A stretch of 46,029 nucleotides of DNA from Deinococcus aquatilis DSM 23025 (GTDB taxonomy: Bacteria; Deinococcota; Deinococci; Deinococcales; Deinococcaceae). The notes below the pieces were generated by a model. The model made no database searches. It was given only the letters and a program-made list of their open reading frames with translations, and was not told the DNA's origin. A program made the position numbers and the translations under genes. The stretch lies in assembly GCF_000378445.1 (NCBI RefSeq), contig NZ_KB899734.1:1-46029 (forward strand), written 5' to 3'. Below, one piece after another: positions 1-10,517 of this stretch. Every line of letters begins with the position of its first letter. Position 1 is the stretch's first letter.

Positions 1-112
<112 letters not shown>

Positions 113-339
113 GTGGATTCAGTGCAGCTTCCAAAGAAGCTGTAATGATCAGTTTGTCCATGCAACAGGTCGCATGGTCGATTTGCGAACTTCCAAGGAA
201 GTTCTTCATTTGGCGTCTCCGCCTTGCTTCAGTCTGGAGATCAGCATTCCTGCCAACCCGCTGAAATTGCCCTGTCAGGCAACCCTGTTCTCGTATGCTC
301 TTCACTTTTCATGCGTCCCGCCTCTCTTGAGGCTCAGAA

Positions 340-368
340 AGATTACAGGCCAAGCCTCCTTCTGTCAA
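340..368 (-). promoter_or_regulatory. rRNA operon promoter
   Basis: On the minus strand there is a consensus -35 box TTGACA (368-363), a 17-base spacer and a -10 box TAATCT (345-340). Transcription would start near 333, giving a leader of about 220 bases before the 16S rRNA. It is the best sigma-70 promoter in the window, as expected for an rRNA operon. The region 113-339 is this leader; no gene is seen in it. Confidence 0.85.
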
Positions 369-514
369 CCCCCTCCCCGAGCAGACCTTCTACGTGCTCC
401 CCGCCTGCTGCTTGCCATCCTGGAAAAACACTGACCCAGACGCCTTTGGCTCTGATCGGTGAGCTGAAGATGCTGAGCTGTACGAAGGCATAAGGAAGAA
501 CAACACCGCAATTT

Positions 515-539
515 ACCTAAGCACTCTTCACCTAAGCAC
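515..539. repeat. Two direct repeats ACCTAAGCAC between rrn and prfB
   Basis: The decamer ACCTAAGCAC occurs at 515-524 and again at 530-539, a period of 15 bases. It lies between the divergent rRNA and prfB promoters, upstream of a possible prfB -10 box TATACT at 587-592 and of a small inverted repeat CACTG-CGTTT-CAGTG (561-575). No protein-coding gene is seen in 369-651. The repeats could be a binding site, but nothing else supports that. Confidence 0.4.
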
Positions 540-651
540 CCTGCCTTAGCTCGACGCGCTCACTGCGTTTCAGTGGCCGCCGTCCTTATACTCGGTGGTG
601 GCAGTACCCGCGCTCCTGATCAACAGAGCGGCGCGGAAGGGAGGCACGCTT

Positions 652-1747
<1,096 letters not shown>

Positions 1748-1834
1748 GAAGACGAATAAACTGCTGCCAGATCACTCCATGTAGCACGGGAGCGGCAGTA
1801 AGCAGGACTGGTACACCAGAGAACGGACAAGCTG

Positions 1835-1876
1835 GGCCAGAGCGGGAGACATCTTCTGCTCTGGCCTCTGCTTTTG
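1835..1876 (+). terminator. Rho-independent terminator of prfB
   Basis: A perfect 9-base-pair stem GGCCAGAGC (1835-1843) and GCTCTGGCC (1858-1866) with a 14-base loop is followed by a T-rich run ending near 1876. Confidence 0.75.
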
Positions 1877-2061
1877 CGCATCTCCGGTAGCCCGCCCCGT
1901 TGCCAATTCAGCCATTCATGAAGTTCCTCGGTCAGTTCGACAGACTTACGTGATAAACGAGCAGTACACTGACTCCAGCCACCGTGCCGAAGCTCTGCAT
2001 GTTTTCCTGAAGGCGCAATGCCCTTCACAGCTTTTCCTTGAATTCTGCTCTCCCCCGCCCT

Positions 2062-3057
2062 ATGACTGAACCCACCTACATCTCCATTCCCGGTTACACC
2101 TTGCTGCAAGCCCTCGGACGCGGCAATACATCGCTTGTGCGCCTGGGCAGAGGAGCCGACGGACGTGAGGTGGCCCTCAAGATTCCGCTGGCCGAAACGC
2201 TGGCCGTACATGACGCTGCCGAACGCTTTGGCAACGAGGTTCGTCTGACGCTGCAATTCCGGCATCCGCATCTGGTGCCGGGCTACGCGGGCACTCCGTT
2301 TGGGCCGCTCTCGTTTCTGGCGATTCGCTATTACCCGGAAGGCGCACTGAACGAGCACCTGACCCGTCAACCGGGGCGGATGCTGCCGCTGGATGCCAGC
2401 ATGCGGCTGCTGGCCGACATCGCCTCCGCGCTGACCTACCTGCATCATCTGGGTGCGGTACATCAGGATGTGAAGACCCAGAACGTGTATGTCAGCGAGG
2501 GACGAGCGGCATTGGGAGACCTGGGAAATACCTATTTCACTTCTCAGGGAGGCAAGGTCAGCGGCAGTCCGTACTACATGGCCCCGGAGATCTACCACGG
2601 GGAAGGCAGCAGCGGAGCCAGCGACGTGTACAGCCTCGGCATCATGATGTATGAGTTGCTGTGCGGCCAGCGCCCCTTTGTCGGCAATACCTACGAAGAA
2701 CTGATGGTGGCGCACATGACCCGTTTTCCGCAGCCGTTGATTCATCTGAATCCGCAGGTGGCACGCAACGTCTCCCGGCTGGCAGAACTGGCCCTCGCCA
2801 AACGTCCGCATGACCGCCCCACTGCCGACGCCATCCGCCGCGCCCTGCTGACGGCCATGGGCGAGACTCCCCAGGACGAAAATTTTCATGAGTTGGAGGA
2901 AGCGCCGCCCGTACAGGAAGCAGGCAGACGCGCCGGACGACACGGCATGGCAACCGCACGCGCTCCACTGCAACCCACGCCCTCTGTACCTGCCCCGGCC
3001 AAGGTGCAGGAAGCTCCGGCCAAAAGTTGGAATCCGTTCAAGCGTGCCAAGAAGTAG
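2062..3057 (+). CDS. Serine/threonine protein kinase (Hanks type)
   Basis: A cytoplasmic eukaryotic-like protein kinase of about 331 residues. It has a glycine-rich loop (GRGNTSLVRLG), the ATP-binding lysine in VALKIP, a catalytic loop HQDVKTQNV (HQD replaces HRD, the aspartate is kept), DLG in place of DFG, and MAPE at the end of the activation segment. The kinase domain takes up roughly residues 10 to 265. The tail is proline- and alanine-rich and ends in a basic stretch (NPFKRAKK); no membrane segment is seen, unlike PknB-type receptors. ATG 2062 was chosen; a TTG in frame at 2038 would add eight residues. No ribosome site decides between them. The neighbours do not reveal a substrate. Confidence 0.9.
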   Translation: MTEPTYISIPGYTLLQALGRGNTSLVRLGRGADGREVALKIPLAETLAVHDAAERFGNEVRLTLQFRHPHLVPGYAGTPFGPLSFLAIRYYPEGALNEHLTRQPGRMLPLDASMRLLADIASALTYLHHLGAVHQDVKTQNVYVSEGRAALGDLGNTYFTSQGGKVSGSPYYMAPEIYHGEGSSGASDVYSLGIMMYELLCGQRPFVGNTYEELMVAHMTRFPQPLIHLNPQVARNVSRLAELALAKRPHDRPTADAIRRALLTAMGETPQDENFHELEEAPPVQEAGRRAGRHGMATARAPLQPTPSVPAPAKVQEAPAKSWNPFKRAKK

Positions 3058-3163
3058 AAGCTGGGCTGTAGGTTATGGGATGTAAGAAGGGCATAAAGGA
3101 CAACCGAATAACGCTTTTGGAGAAAATTAAAATCAGTGGGTACAGGGTGATGAAACGCCGCCC

Positions 3164-4117
3164 TCAATCTGATCTGCTCAGGTGCATCTCAAAGCGTCCT
3201 GGCTGCGGCATAAACCTCAATTGTTGATTGACGCGCAGCATGGGCGCATTGGTCGATAGGTTGTTGGTTCGCATCCGCGCGTAACCCTCAGCCTGTGCGC
3301 GTGCAATGGCCTGAAGCTTGAGCGGCAGGGCCAGGCCGCGCCCGCGTGCCTCAGGAATCACGGCAGTGAGTTCGTTGTACACGAAAGGCCGGGTGCGAAA
3401 ACCGATCATGGCCGTGGTGCCGAGCCACTCCCCACTGGGAGCCACGGCCAGAATCAGCCAATCAGGACGGGCTGGAAAGTCAGGCGTGCCGTCCAGCCGC
3501 AGTGTCTCGCGCACCTGTGCCAGCGGCCAGCGGGGATGACCAGCCAGATCGGGCGTCTGGGTCAGGCCATCGGCCACGAAATTCAGGTAGCGCTCGGTGG
3601 TTGCTGTATCCGCCCCCGCCAGATCGGTAAAAGTGACACCCTGAGCCGTGACGTTTGCCAGAGCAGGTGCGTGAGCCACTGCATCGAAGTGAATCAGATC
3701 AAGTTCCGAGGCGAAACGGTGGGCCTGCTGCACCAACCCGCGCCGCGTGGCCCAGCGGAGGCTTTCGGTATCAGTGTCGTCCACGCTGGCTGCCAGAGCC
3801 ATGCCGTGTTCGTGGGCCTGTGCTGACACCGCCCCCCACAGTGCGCTTCCCACTCCTCTGCCCCGCGCCGACGGGTGAACCTGCAAGGCCACATGCAGGA
3901 ATCCCGGCGGATCGAAGGGAAAGAAATACAGGTGGGCTATCCCAACGACGGTTCCTGAGTCCTCGACGACCCAGCGGCGACTGAAATGGGCCGGGTTACG
4001 GCGAGCTTCATCGGTCAGCAGAGCCTCGGCACTGATCGGCTGACCTGTCACGGCGCTCTGAATCGTGGCCCAGGCCTCAGCATCGGCGGGCGTAAAGGCG
4101 CGAACGGCCCTGCCCAC
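3164..4117 (-). CDS. Tandem GNAT-family N-acetyltransferase
   Basis: GNAT enzymes move an acetyl group from acetyl-CoA to an amine. The 317-residue protein has two GNAT units, each with a recognisable acetyl-CoA pyrophosphate loop: ARGRGVGSALW in the first half and ARGRGLALPLKLQ in the second. The substrate cannot be told from sequence. It starts with GTG at 4117, directly after the TGA of the upstream DinB-like gene (4118-4120), so the two are almost certainly co-transcribed and translationally coupled. The 3' end faces the kinase gene, and the 106 bases between hold no clear terminator. Confidence 0.88.
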   Translation of the reverse strand: MGRAVRAFTPADAEAWATIQSAVTGQPISAEALLTDEARRNPAHFSRRWVVEDSGTVVGIAHLYFFPFDPPGFLHVALQVHPSARGRGVGSALWGAVSAQAHEHGMALAASVDDTDTESLRWATRRGLVQQAHRFASELDLIHFDAVAHAPALANVTAQGVTFTDLAGADTATTERYLNFVADGLTQTPDLAGHPRWPLAQVRETLRLDGTPDFPARPDWLILAVAPSGEWLGTTAMIGFRTRPFVYNELTAVIPEARGRGLALPLKLQAIARAQAEGYARMRTNNLSTNAPMLRVNQQLRFMPQPGRFEMHLSRSD

Positions 4118-4699
4118 TCAGCCCAATGCCTTGACCATCTGCCGGATGCTGCCAAGGTGATAGACCACATGGGCCATGCCGCCGCTGAGGCCGCCTACCG
4201 CGTCTCCGGTGGCAGGTTGCGTGGCCTGTGTGCGGGCAAAAGCGCACAGAGCGTCATAGGCAACGCGCAGACGCACGCGGGCTTCGTCCCATTCGTCATC
4301 CGTGACCTGACCACTGCCGAAACTCCCCTTCCAATCGAACGGCCCCCGGTCGCCGTCCCTTTCCCAGCGCACGATCACTTCCAGGTGATAGGCCGTGTGC
4401 AGTGTGTGTCCGGCAATGGTAGATCCGTGGACCTCCTGACTGGCCTGCGCCGCCGTTAGACCGTCCAGGGTGGCAAGGAGGCCATGATTGCCACTGCCAT
4501 CGGCTTTGGTGCCGTCCAAGAAGGCAGTGCCCTGACCGGGAGTGCCCCCCTCGACGGCTTCTTTCAAAATATCCAGAATGCCGTCCACCCAGGTGCCGCT
4601 CTGATCTGCGTCAGTTTGGGCCACGGCCTGAGCCGGATTGGTGGTGGCTTCAGTGGTGGCCGGAGTGTGTTGCTCTGCATCTGGCACAAGTTCAGTCAT
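4118..4699 (-). CDS. DinB/YfiT-family protein
   Basis: A protein of 193 residues with the helical pattern and well-spaced histidines of the DinB/YfiT four-helix-bundle metalloproteins (HTAYHLEVIVRWER in the middle, MAHVVYHLGSIRQMVKAL at the end). Members often act as thiol-dependent transferases or hydrolases, for example bacillithiol transferases; DinB itself is damage-induced in some bacteria. ATG at 4699 (MTELVPDAEQ) was chosen because the residues before it look non-coding. The first 35 residues are low complexity, rich in Thr and Ala. It forms a two-gene unit with the GNAT gene, with no gap between stop and next start. No RDRM-like palindrome is seen upstream. Confidence 0.75.
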   Translation of the reverse strand: MTELVPDAEQHTPATTEATTNPAQAVAQTDADQSGTWVDGILDILKEAVEGGTPGQGTAFLDGTKADGSGNHGLLATLDGLTAAQASQEVHGSTIAGHTLHTAYHLEVIVRWERDGDRGPFDWKGSFGSGQVTDDEWDEARVRLRVAYDALCAFARTQATQPATGDAVGGLSGGMAHVVYHLGSIRQMVKALG

Positions 4700-4750
4700 G
4701 CCCAAGCCTACTTGCTGGCCCCCGCGCCGACCAGATAGGCCGCAAGGCTC

Positions 4751-4779
4751 TGGCATCCTGGCTCCGGCTCTGGTAAAGT
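4751..4779 (+). promoter_or_regulatory. rpsF promoter
   Basis: TGGCAT (4751-4756), a 17-base spacer and TAAAGT (4774-4779) precede rpsF, giving a leader of about 70 bases. The same pair, TGGCAG and TAAAGT with a 17-base spacer, lies upstream of rplU (30114-30142), which supports both. Confidence 0.6.
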
Positions 4780-4854
4780 GGTGAGTTGCGCTGTCTGGTG
4801 ATTCGTGTTTGCGAACAACAACCAGCCAATCCCTGCACAACAAGGAGGTGAAAC

Positions 4855-5163
4855 ATGAATACCTACGATCTGAACCTGATCCTGAACCCCAACCTGAGCG
4901 CCGAGCAAGTGGCCATCGAGAAGGAGTACATCGAAACCACCCTGAAAGGGGCCGGGGCCGAAATCGCCAGCCTCGACGATGTGGGCAACCGCCGCCTGGC
5001 GTACGCCATCAACAAAGACCGCGAAGGCTACTACCTGATGTACTCCATCAAAGCCAGTGGCAACCCTGAAAAGGACATTGCTGCTAGCCTGCGCCTGCGC
5101 GATCACGTCCGCCGCATCTTGGTGGTCAAAGACCGCCCCGAGTGGAAGACGAAGAAAGCCTGA
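4855..5163 (+). CDS. rpsF: 30S ribosomal protein S6
   Basis: S6 binds 16S rRNA in the central platform as a heterodimer with S18. The 102-residue protein begins MNTYDLNLILNPNLS and carries the typical NRRLAYAINKDREGYY segment near the middle; length is normal for the family. An excellent ribosome site AAGGAGG lies 8 bases before ATG 4855. It opens the conserved rpsF-ssb-rpsR-rplI cluster. S6 and S18 are thus encoded together, separated by ssb, which here has an additional promoter of its own. Confidence 0.97.
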   Translation: MNTYDLNLILNPNLSAEQVAIEKEYIETTLKGAGAEIASLDDVGNRRLAYAINKDREGYYLMYSIKASGNPEKDIAASLRLRDHVRRILVVKDRPEWKTKKA

Positions 5164-5179
5164 ACTGTACGCGGCGGCA

Positions 5180-5196
5180 TTATGCCATTGACGTAA
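5180..5196. promoter_or_regulatory. RDRM (DdrO operator) at ssb
   Basis: TTATGCCATTGACGTAA matches the radiation/desiccation response motif TTATGTCATTGACATAA at 15 of 17 positions. In Deinococcus this 17-base palindrome is bound by the repressor DdrO, which the protease IrrE (PprI) cleaves after DNA damage; ssb is a known member of that regulon. The motif overlaps the -35 box of the ssb promoter, so a bound repressor would block RNA polymerase. Confidence 0.93.
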
Positions 5197-5216
5197 CGCT
5201 CAGGGCTTGTTAAAGT
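5188..5216 (+). promoter_or_regulatory. ssb promoter
   Basis: TTGACG (5188-5193), a 17-base spacer and TAAAGT (5211-5216). The -35 lies inside the RDRM. This would let ssb, rpsR and rplI be transcribed apart from rpsF and be induced by DNA damage. The leader would be about 90 bases. Confidence 0.85.
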
Positions 5217-5232
5217 AAAGTCAACCTGCTTC

Positions 5233-5251
5233 GTTTAGCGCAGGGTCAGCC
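5233..5251. repeat. Element shared with the rny upstream region (copy 1)
   Basis: GTTTAGCGCAGGGTCAGCC in the ssb leader is repeated at 8037-8056 upstream of rny, with one extra G. Both copies are on the coding strand, 60 to 240 bases before the gene. A further short match, CCAGCAA, follows in both leaders. Confidence 0.55.
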
Positions 5252-5314
5252 AGCAACATTAAACCCCAGTACGGTACGCCCAGCGTATCAGCCAGCAAAA
5301 AAGGAGCACCTGTT

Positions 5315-6205
<891 letters not shown>

Positions 6206-6265
6206 ACCTCACCTCCGGGTGTGGCGAGCAGGGGCTTCTAAAAACGAGTATCACAAGGAATCCCT

Positions 6266-6541
6266 ATGACGCAGTCAAACAGTGCCGATCGCAAACCGCG
6301 CGGCAAGGGGCCTAAGCGCCCCCGCAAGCCCAAGGTGGACCCGTTCTCCATTGGCGAACTGGAAATCACCGACTACAAAGACGTGAAGATGCTGCGCCGT
6401 TTCGTGAGTGACACGGGCAAAATTCTTCCTCGCCGCCGCACCGGCCTCTCGGCCAAGCACCAGCGCCGCATCGCGCAGACGATTAAAATCGCCCGCCAGC
6501 TTGCCCTGTTGCCCTATACCGAGAAACTGGTTCGGAAGTAA
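6266..6541 (+). CDS. rpsR: 30S ribosomal protein S18
   Basis: S18 pairs with S6 on the small-subunit platform. The 91-residue product has a basic N-terminal extension ([18 protein letters not shown]) followed by the family core [20 protein letters not shown] and the strongly conserved end [24 protein letters not shown]. An AAGGA ribosome site precedes ATG 6266. It follows ssb by 60 bases and rplI starts 11 bases after its stop, so the three are probably on one transcript. Confidence 0.97.
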   Translation: MTQSNSADRKPRGKGPKRPRKPKVDPFSIGELEITDYKDVKMLRRFVSDTGKILPRRRTGLSAKHQRRIAQTIKIARQLALLPYTEKLVRK

Positions 6542-6552
6542 GGAGAATAGAC

Positions 6553-6993
6553 ATGCAAGTTATTCTTCTTGAACCGGGCCGCCTCGGCAAAACCGGCGAC
6601 GTTGTAGAAGTCAAAGCTGGCTATGCCCGCAACTGGCTGATTCCTCAGGGAATGGCAACGCCCGCCACCACCACCAACATGAAGAGCCTCGAAGCCCGCC
6701 TCCGCTCGCGCCAGAAGATTCAGGCGCAGGAGAAGGCCGTGGCCGAAGATCTCGCCAGCCGCCTCAACGGTGTGGCTGTAGAAATCAGCGTCCGCGCTGG
6801 CGAAGGCAAAGTCTACGGAGCCGTCACACACGGAAACGTTGCTGATGCCCTCGACCGCCTCGGCTTCGACGTGGACCGCCGCAAGATCGAAATGCCCAAG
6901 ACCGTCAAGGAAATTGGCGAATACGACATTGCTTACCGCGCCCACCCGGAAGTCACCATTCCGATGAAGCTCGTGGTACACGCTCAGAAGTAA
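6553..6993 (+). CDS. rplI: 50S ribosomal protein L9
   Basis: L9 binds 23S rRNA near the L1 stalk and affects frame maintenance. The 146 residues include the N-terminal signature MQVILLEPGRLGKTGDVVEVKAGYARNWLIPQGMA (first 35 residues), a long connecting helix (about residues 40-75) and a C-terminal domain ending near VHAQK. The ribosome site TAAGGAGA overlaps the rpsR stop region. It closes the cluster and is followed at once by a terminator. Confidence 0.97.
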   Translation: MQVILLEPGRLGKTGDVVEVKAGYARNWLIPQGMATPATTTNMKSLEARLRSRQKIQAQEKAVAEDLASRLNGVAVEISVRAGEGKVYGAVTHGNVADALDRLGFDVDRRKIEMPKTVKEIGEYDIAYRAHPEVTIPMKLVVHAQK

Positions 6994-7006
6994 AGCCAAT
7001 ACCAAA

Positions 7007-7045
7007 GTGGGGCCGTTTCCTGTCATGGGAGACGGCCCCGCTTGT
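7007..7045 (+). terminator. Terminator of the rpsF-ssb-rpsR-rplI cluster
   Basis: GGGGCCGTTTCC and GGAGACGGCCCC form a 12-base-pair stem with one mismatch and a six- to seven-base loop, followed by GCTTGTTGTT. Confidence 0.85.
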
Positions 7046-7148
7046 TGTTATGCTTCATCTTTCCCTTATTCTGGGAGGCAACAGACAGGTCAGGAATACC
7101 AAGTTGGGTACGGTATCAGTACATAAAGGCAACTGGGAGGATTCACCT

Positions 7149-7929
7149 ATGCTCAAGCACACGCTGACTGCATTGGCCCTGATTTCGCTCGCCCTGATTC
7201 AGCCGGGTTCGGCTCAGACAACGCCCAGCACAGCCACGCCTCCCACCACCGTTGCCGTATCGGAGGGACAGGACCTGGAGATCCAGAGCGGCGGCAAAGC
7301 CTACAAAAGCTATCTGGCCGCGCCTGCCGCGACCACCCCGGCTACCCGTCATCCTGCTGCATTCCTTCCGGGGGCTGGAGCCGGGTTACCGCGAGTTGGT
7401 AGACGAGATGGCCGCCGCCGGATACGTGACACTGGCGCTGGGCTGGCAGACCTTCGAGCCTGAACCCACGGACGCTACCGTCAAAACATTGGTGGAAGAC
7501 GGCCTGAAGGCTTTGGCCCTGCGCCCAGACGTGAATGCCAACGCCGTTGGTCTGACCGGCTTTTGCGCGGGCGGACGCTACACCATGCTGCTCCTGCCCC
7601 AGATCAAGGCCTTCAAGTCGGGTGTGGCCTGGTACGGCTTTCCTGATCAGGGCGGCACCGCGCTGAAACCGCAAACGCCCAGCGCCCTGATTGGGGATCT
7701 GACCACGCCCATGCTGATTATTCACGGCACCAAGGATCAGGCCAGCCCGGTTGCCACCATCTACAGCTACGCCCAGAAACTGGACACGGCCAACAAGTCT
7801 TTCAAGTTGAGCGTGTATCAGGGCGAACCTCACGGATTCCTTCTGGCGGAAGGCAACATAGCAAACACGCAGGCCAGCCGTGATGCCCGGCGCGACATGC
7901 TGAATTACTTTGGAGAAACGCTCAGGTAA
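7149..7929 (+). pseudogene. Secreted dienelactone hydrolase, frameshifted
   Basis: An alpha/beta hydrolase of the dienelactone hydrolase family split over two frames. The first frame (from ATG 7149, after a GGGAGG site) gives a signal peptide (hydrophobic core ALALISLALI, ending near GSAQT) and a family-like start QDLEIQSGGKAYKSYLAAP. Near 7340-7350 the homology continues one base downstream in another frame as PVILLHSFRGLEPGYREL. The catalytic triad is intact: Cys in GFCAGGRY, Asp in GTKDQASP and His in GEPHGF. One extra base in the run CCCCGGCTACCCG would explain the break. It could be a true mutation, a sequencing error or, less likely, a recoding site. The product would be about 259 residues if mended. 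Confidence 0.82.
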
Positions 7930-7962
7930 CTGAGTTCTCTAACACAAAAGACAATCCCGGTG

Positions 7963-8010
7963 CAGGGAAGGCCGCTCATATCTCAGAGGCGGTCTTCCCT
8001 GACTGCTGTT
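7963..8010 (+). terminator. Terminator after the dienelactone hydrolase
   Basis: CAGGGAAGGCCGC (7963-7975) pairs with GCGGTCTTCCCTG (7989-8001), 12 to 13 base pairs with one wobble, followed by a T-rich tail. Confidence 0.8.
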
Positions 8011-8036
8011 TGCACACAAATAAACAAATGAACCGG

Positions 8037-8056
8037 GTTTAGCGCAGGGGTCAGCC
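8037..8056. repeat. Element shared with the ssb leader (copy 2)
   Basis: GTTTAGCGCAGGGGTCAGCC matches 5233-5251 except for one additional G. It lies directly upstream of a TAGACT box (8068-8073) that could be the rny -10, so here the element may overlap the -35 region. The remaining 8074-8288 would be a 200-base rny leader; no gene is seen in it. Confidence 0.55.
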
Positions 8057-8288
8057 GACTTTGGGGCTAGACTGCTAGGGCGAAACGTTTCTGTCTGAAT
8101 GCACCTTGTTCTTGAGGCACTTCTGATGCGAACGATTCGCGTTGGCTCAGGCCCGATTCTGTTGGGCCGGACGCCAGAGCAATCACAACAGTTCCACCCT
8201 CATCACTTTTCATATGGTGTAGACGGGAGCCAGCCAGCAACTGACGCCTCATACATCATCCAATGAACAAAGGACAAAAGGAGCCGTC

Positions 8289-9977
<1,689 letters not shown>

Positions 9978-10097
9978 AGCCAAAAGTACAGAAGAACAGC
10001 AGGGCGGCCTGACTTGGTCGCCCTTATGCATGTAGCTGGATATAGGCTCAGCATTTTTATCGTGTAGGACGGGATTTACTGGAGCGTCAGCATGGGC

Positions 10098-10178
10098 TTG
10101 ACGGTCTCTGCATCTAACGGTACACTCGTTTCAATCAAGAGAAAATAACCACCGTCCGAGCAGGGCGGATTTTTTATT
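10098..10178 (+). promoter_or_regulatory. Promoter-hairpin module A
   Basis: TTGACG (10098-10103), a 17-base spacer with CTGCAT at its positions 5 to 10, and TACACT (10121-10126) form a good promoter. It is followed 25 bases later by CCGTCC-GAGCA-GGGCGG (10152-10168) and ATTTTTT, a compact terminator. Transcripts from this promoter would be about 45 bases long unless they read through towards corA. Two similar modules lie at 25499-25561 (minus) and 42197-42259 (plus). Confidence 0.75.
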
Positions 10179-10268
10179 GCTCTGAAAAGAGAGTTTTGAG
10201 GCTGCTGTATGGCAGAGGGGCACACATCCATACTCTCGGCCATCCCGGATGACTTTCCTGGCCTGCCC

Positions 10269-10298
10269 TTGCACCTCTACCGTGTATGCAGCTAGCAT
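10269..10298 (+). promoter_or_regulatory. Possible second promoter for the corA leader
   Basis: TTGCAC (10269-10274), an 18-base spacer and TAGCAT (10293-10298). It lies downstream of the hairpin of module A and would start a leader of about 205 bases before corA. Confidence 0.4.
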
Positions 10299-10353
10299 GG
10301 CGGGCGGTAAGGCCGAGCCGCAAAAGGCAGCCCACCGGAAGGGAGGTGATGAC

Positions 10354-10494
10354 GTGCATTCCGAAACTCTGGACAACGAACCGCCCAGTTTGAACTTGAC
10401 GCCATCCCACCCCACCGGAGGACGCTCATGCTTCCAGCTGTGCCCCACAACGTGCCACAAAAGATTTTCATCTCAGTTACCCGCACTTTTTTAG
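10354..10494 (+). CDS. Small leader ORF 1 upstream of corA
   Basis: A 46-codon frame starting with GTG at 10354, after a near-perfect ribosome site GGGAGGTGA (10341-10349), four bases away. An ATG at 10349 in another frame gives only 14 codons. The predicted peptide starts VHSETLDNEPPSLN, has four cysteines in its second half, and ends LPALF. It is not recognised. It overlaps leader ORF 2 in a different frame, so translating one should affect the other. It could be a regulatory peptide; the frame is short enough to have arisen by chance, but the ribosome site is not easily dismissed. Confidence 0.4.
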   Translation: MHSETLDNEPPSLNLTPSHPTGGRSCFQLCPTTCHKRFSSQLPALF

Positions 10495-10517
10495 GCTCCG
10501 GCGGCAGCCCATGCTGA
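10428..10517 (+). CDS. Small leader ORF 2 overlapping the corA start
   Basis: A 29-codon frame with a strong ribosome site GGAGG (10417-10421) six bases before ATG 10428. Its stop TGA (10515-10517) overlaps the corA start (ATG 10511-10513), so a terminating ribosome is placed to start corA, which has no good ribosome site of its own. The peptide starts MLPAVPHNVPQK, with prolines at 3, 6 and 10. Leader peptides such as CorL and MgtL control magnesium transporter genes in enterobacteria by coupling translation to termination; a similar role here is an inference from position only. Confidence 0.5.
   Translation: MLPAVPHNVPQKIFISVTRTFLGSGGSPC

Noticed and set aside
10000..10060. Hairpins after rny (AGGGCG/CGCCCT near 10010 and GCTG/CAGC near 10035) as strong terminators
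   Set aside because: Stems are short or lack a T-run; one of them may still end rny, but the evidence is weak.
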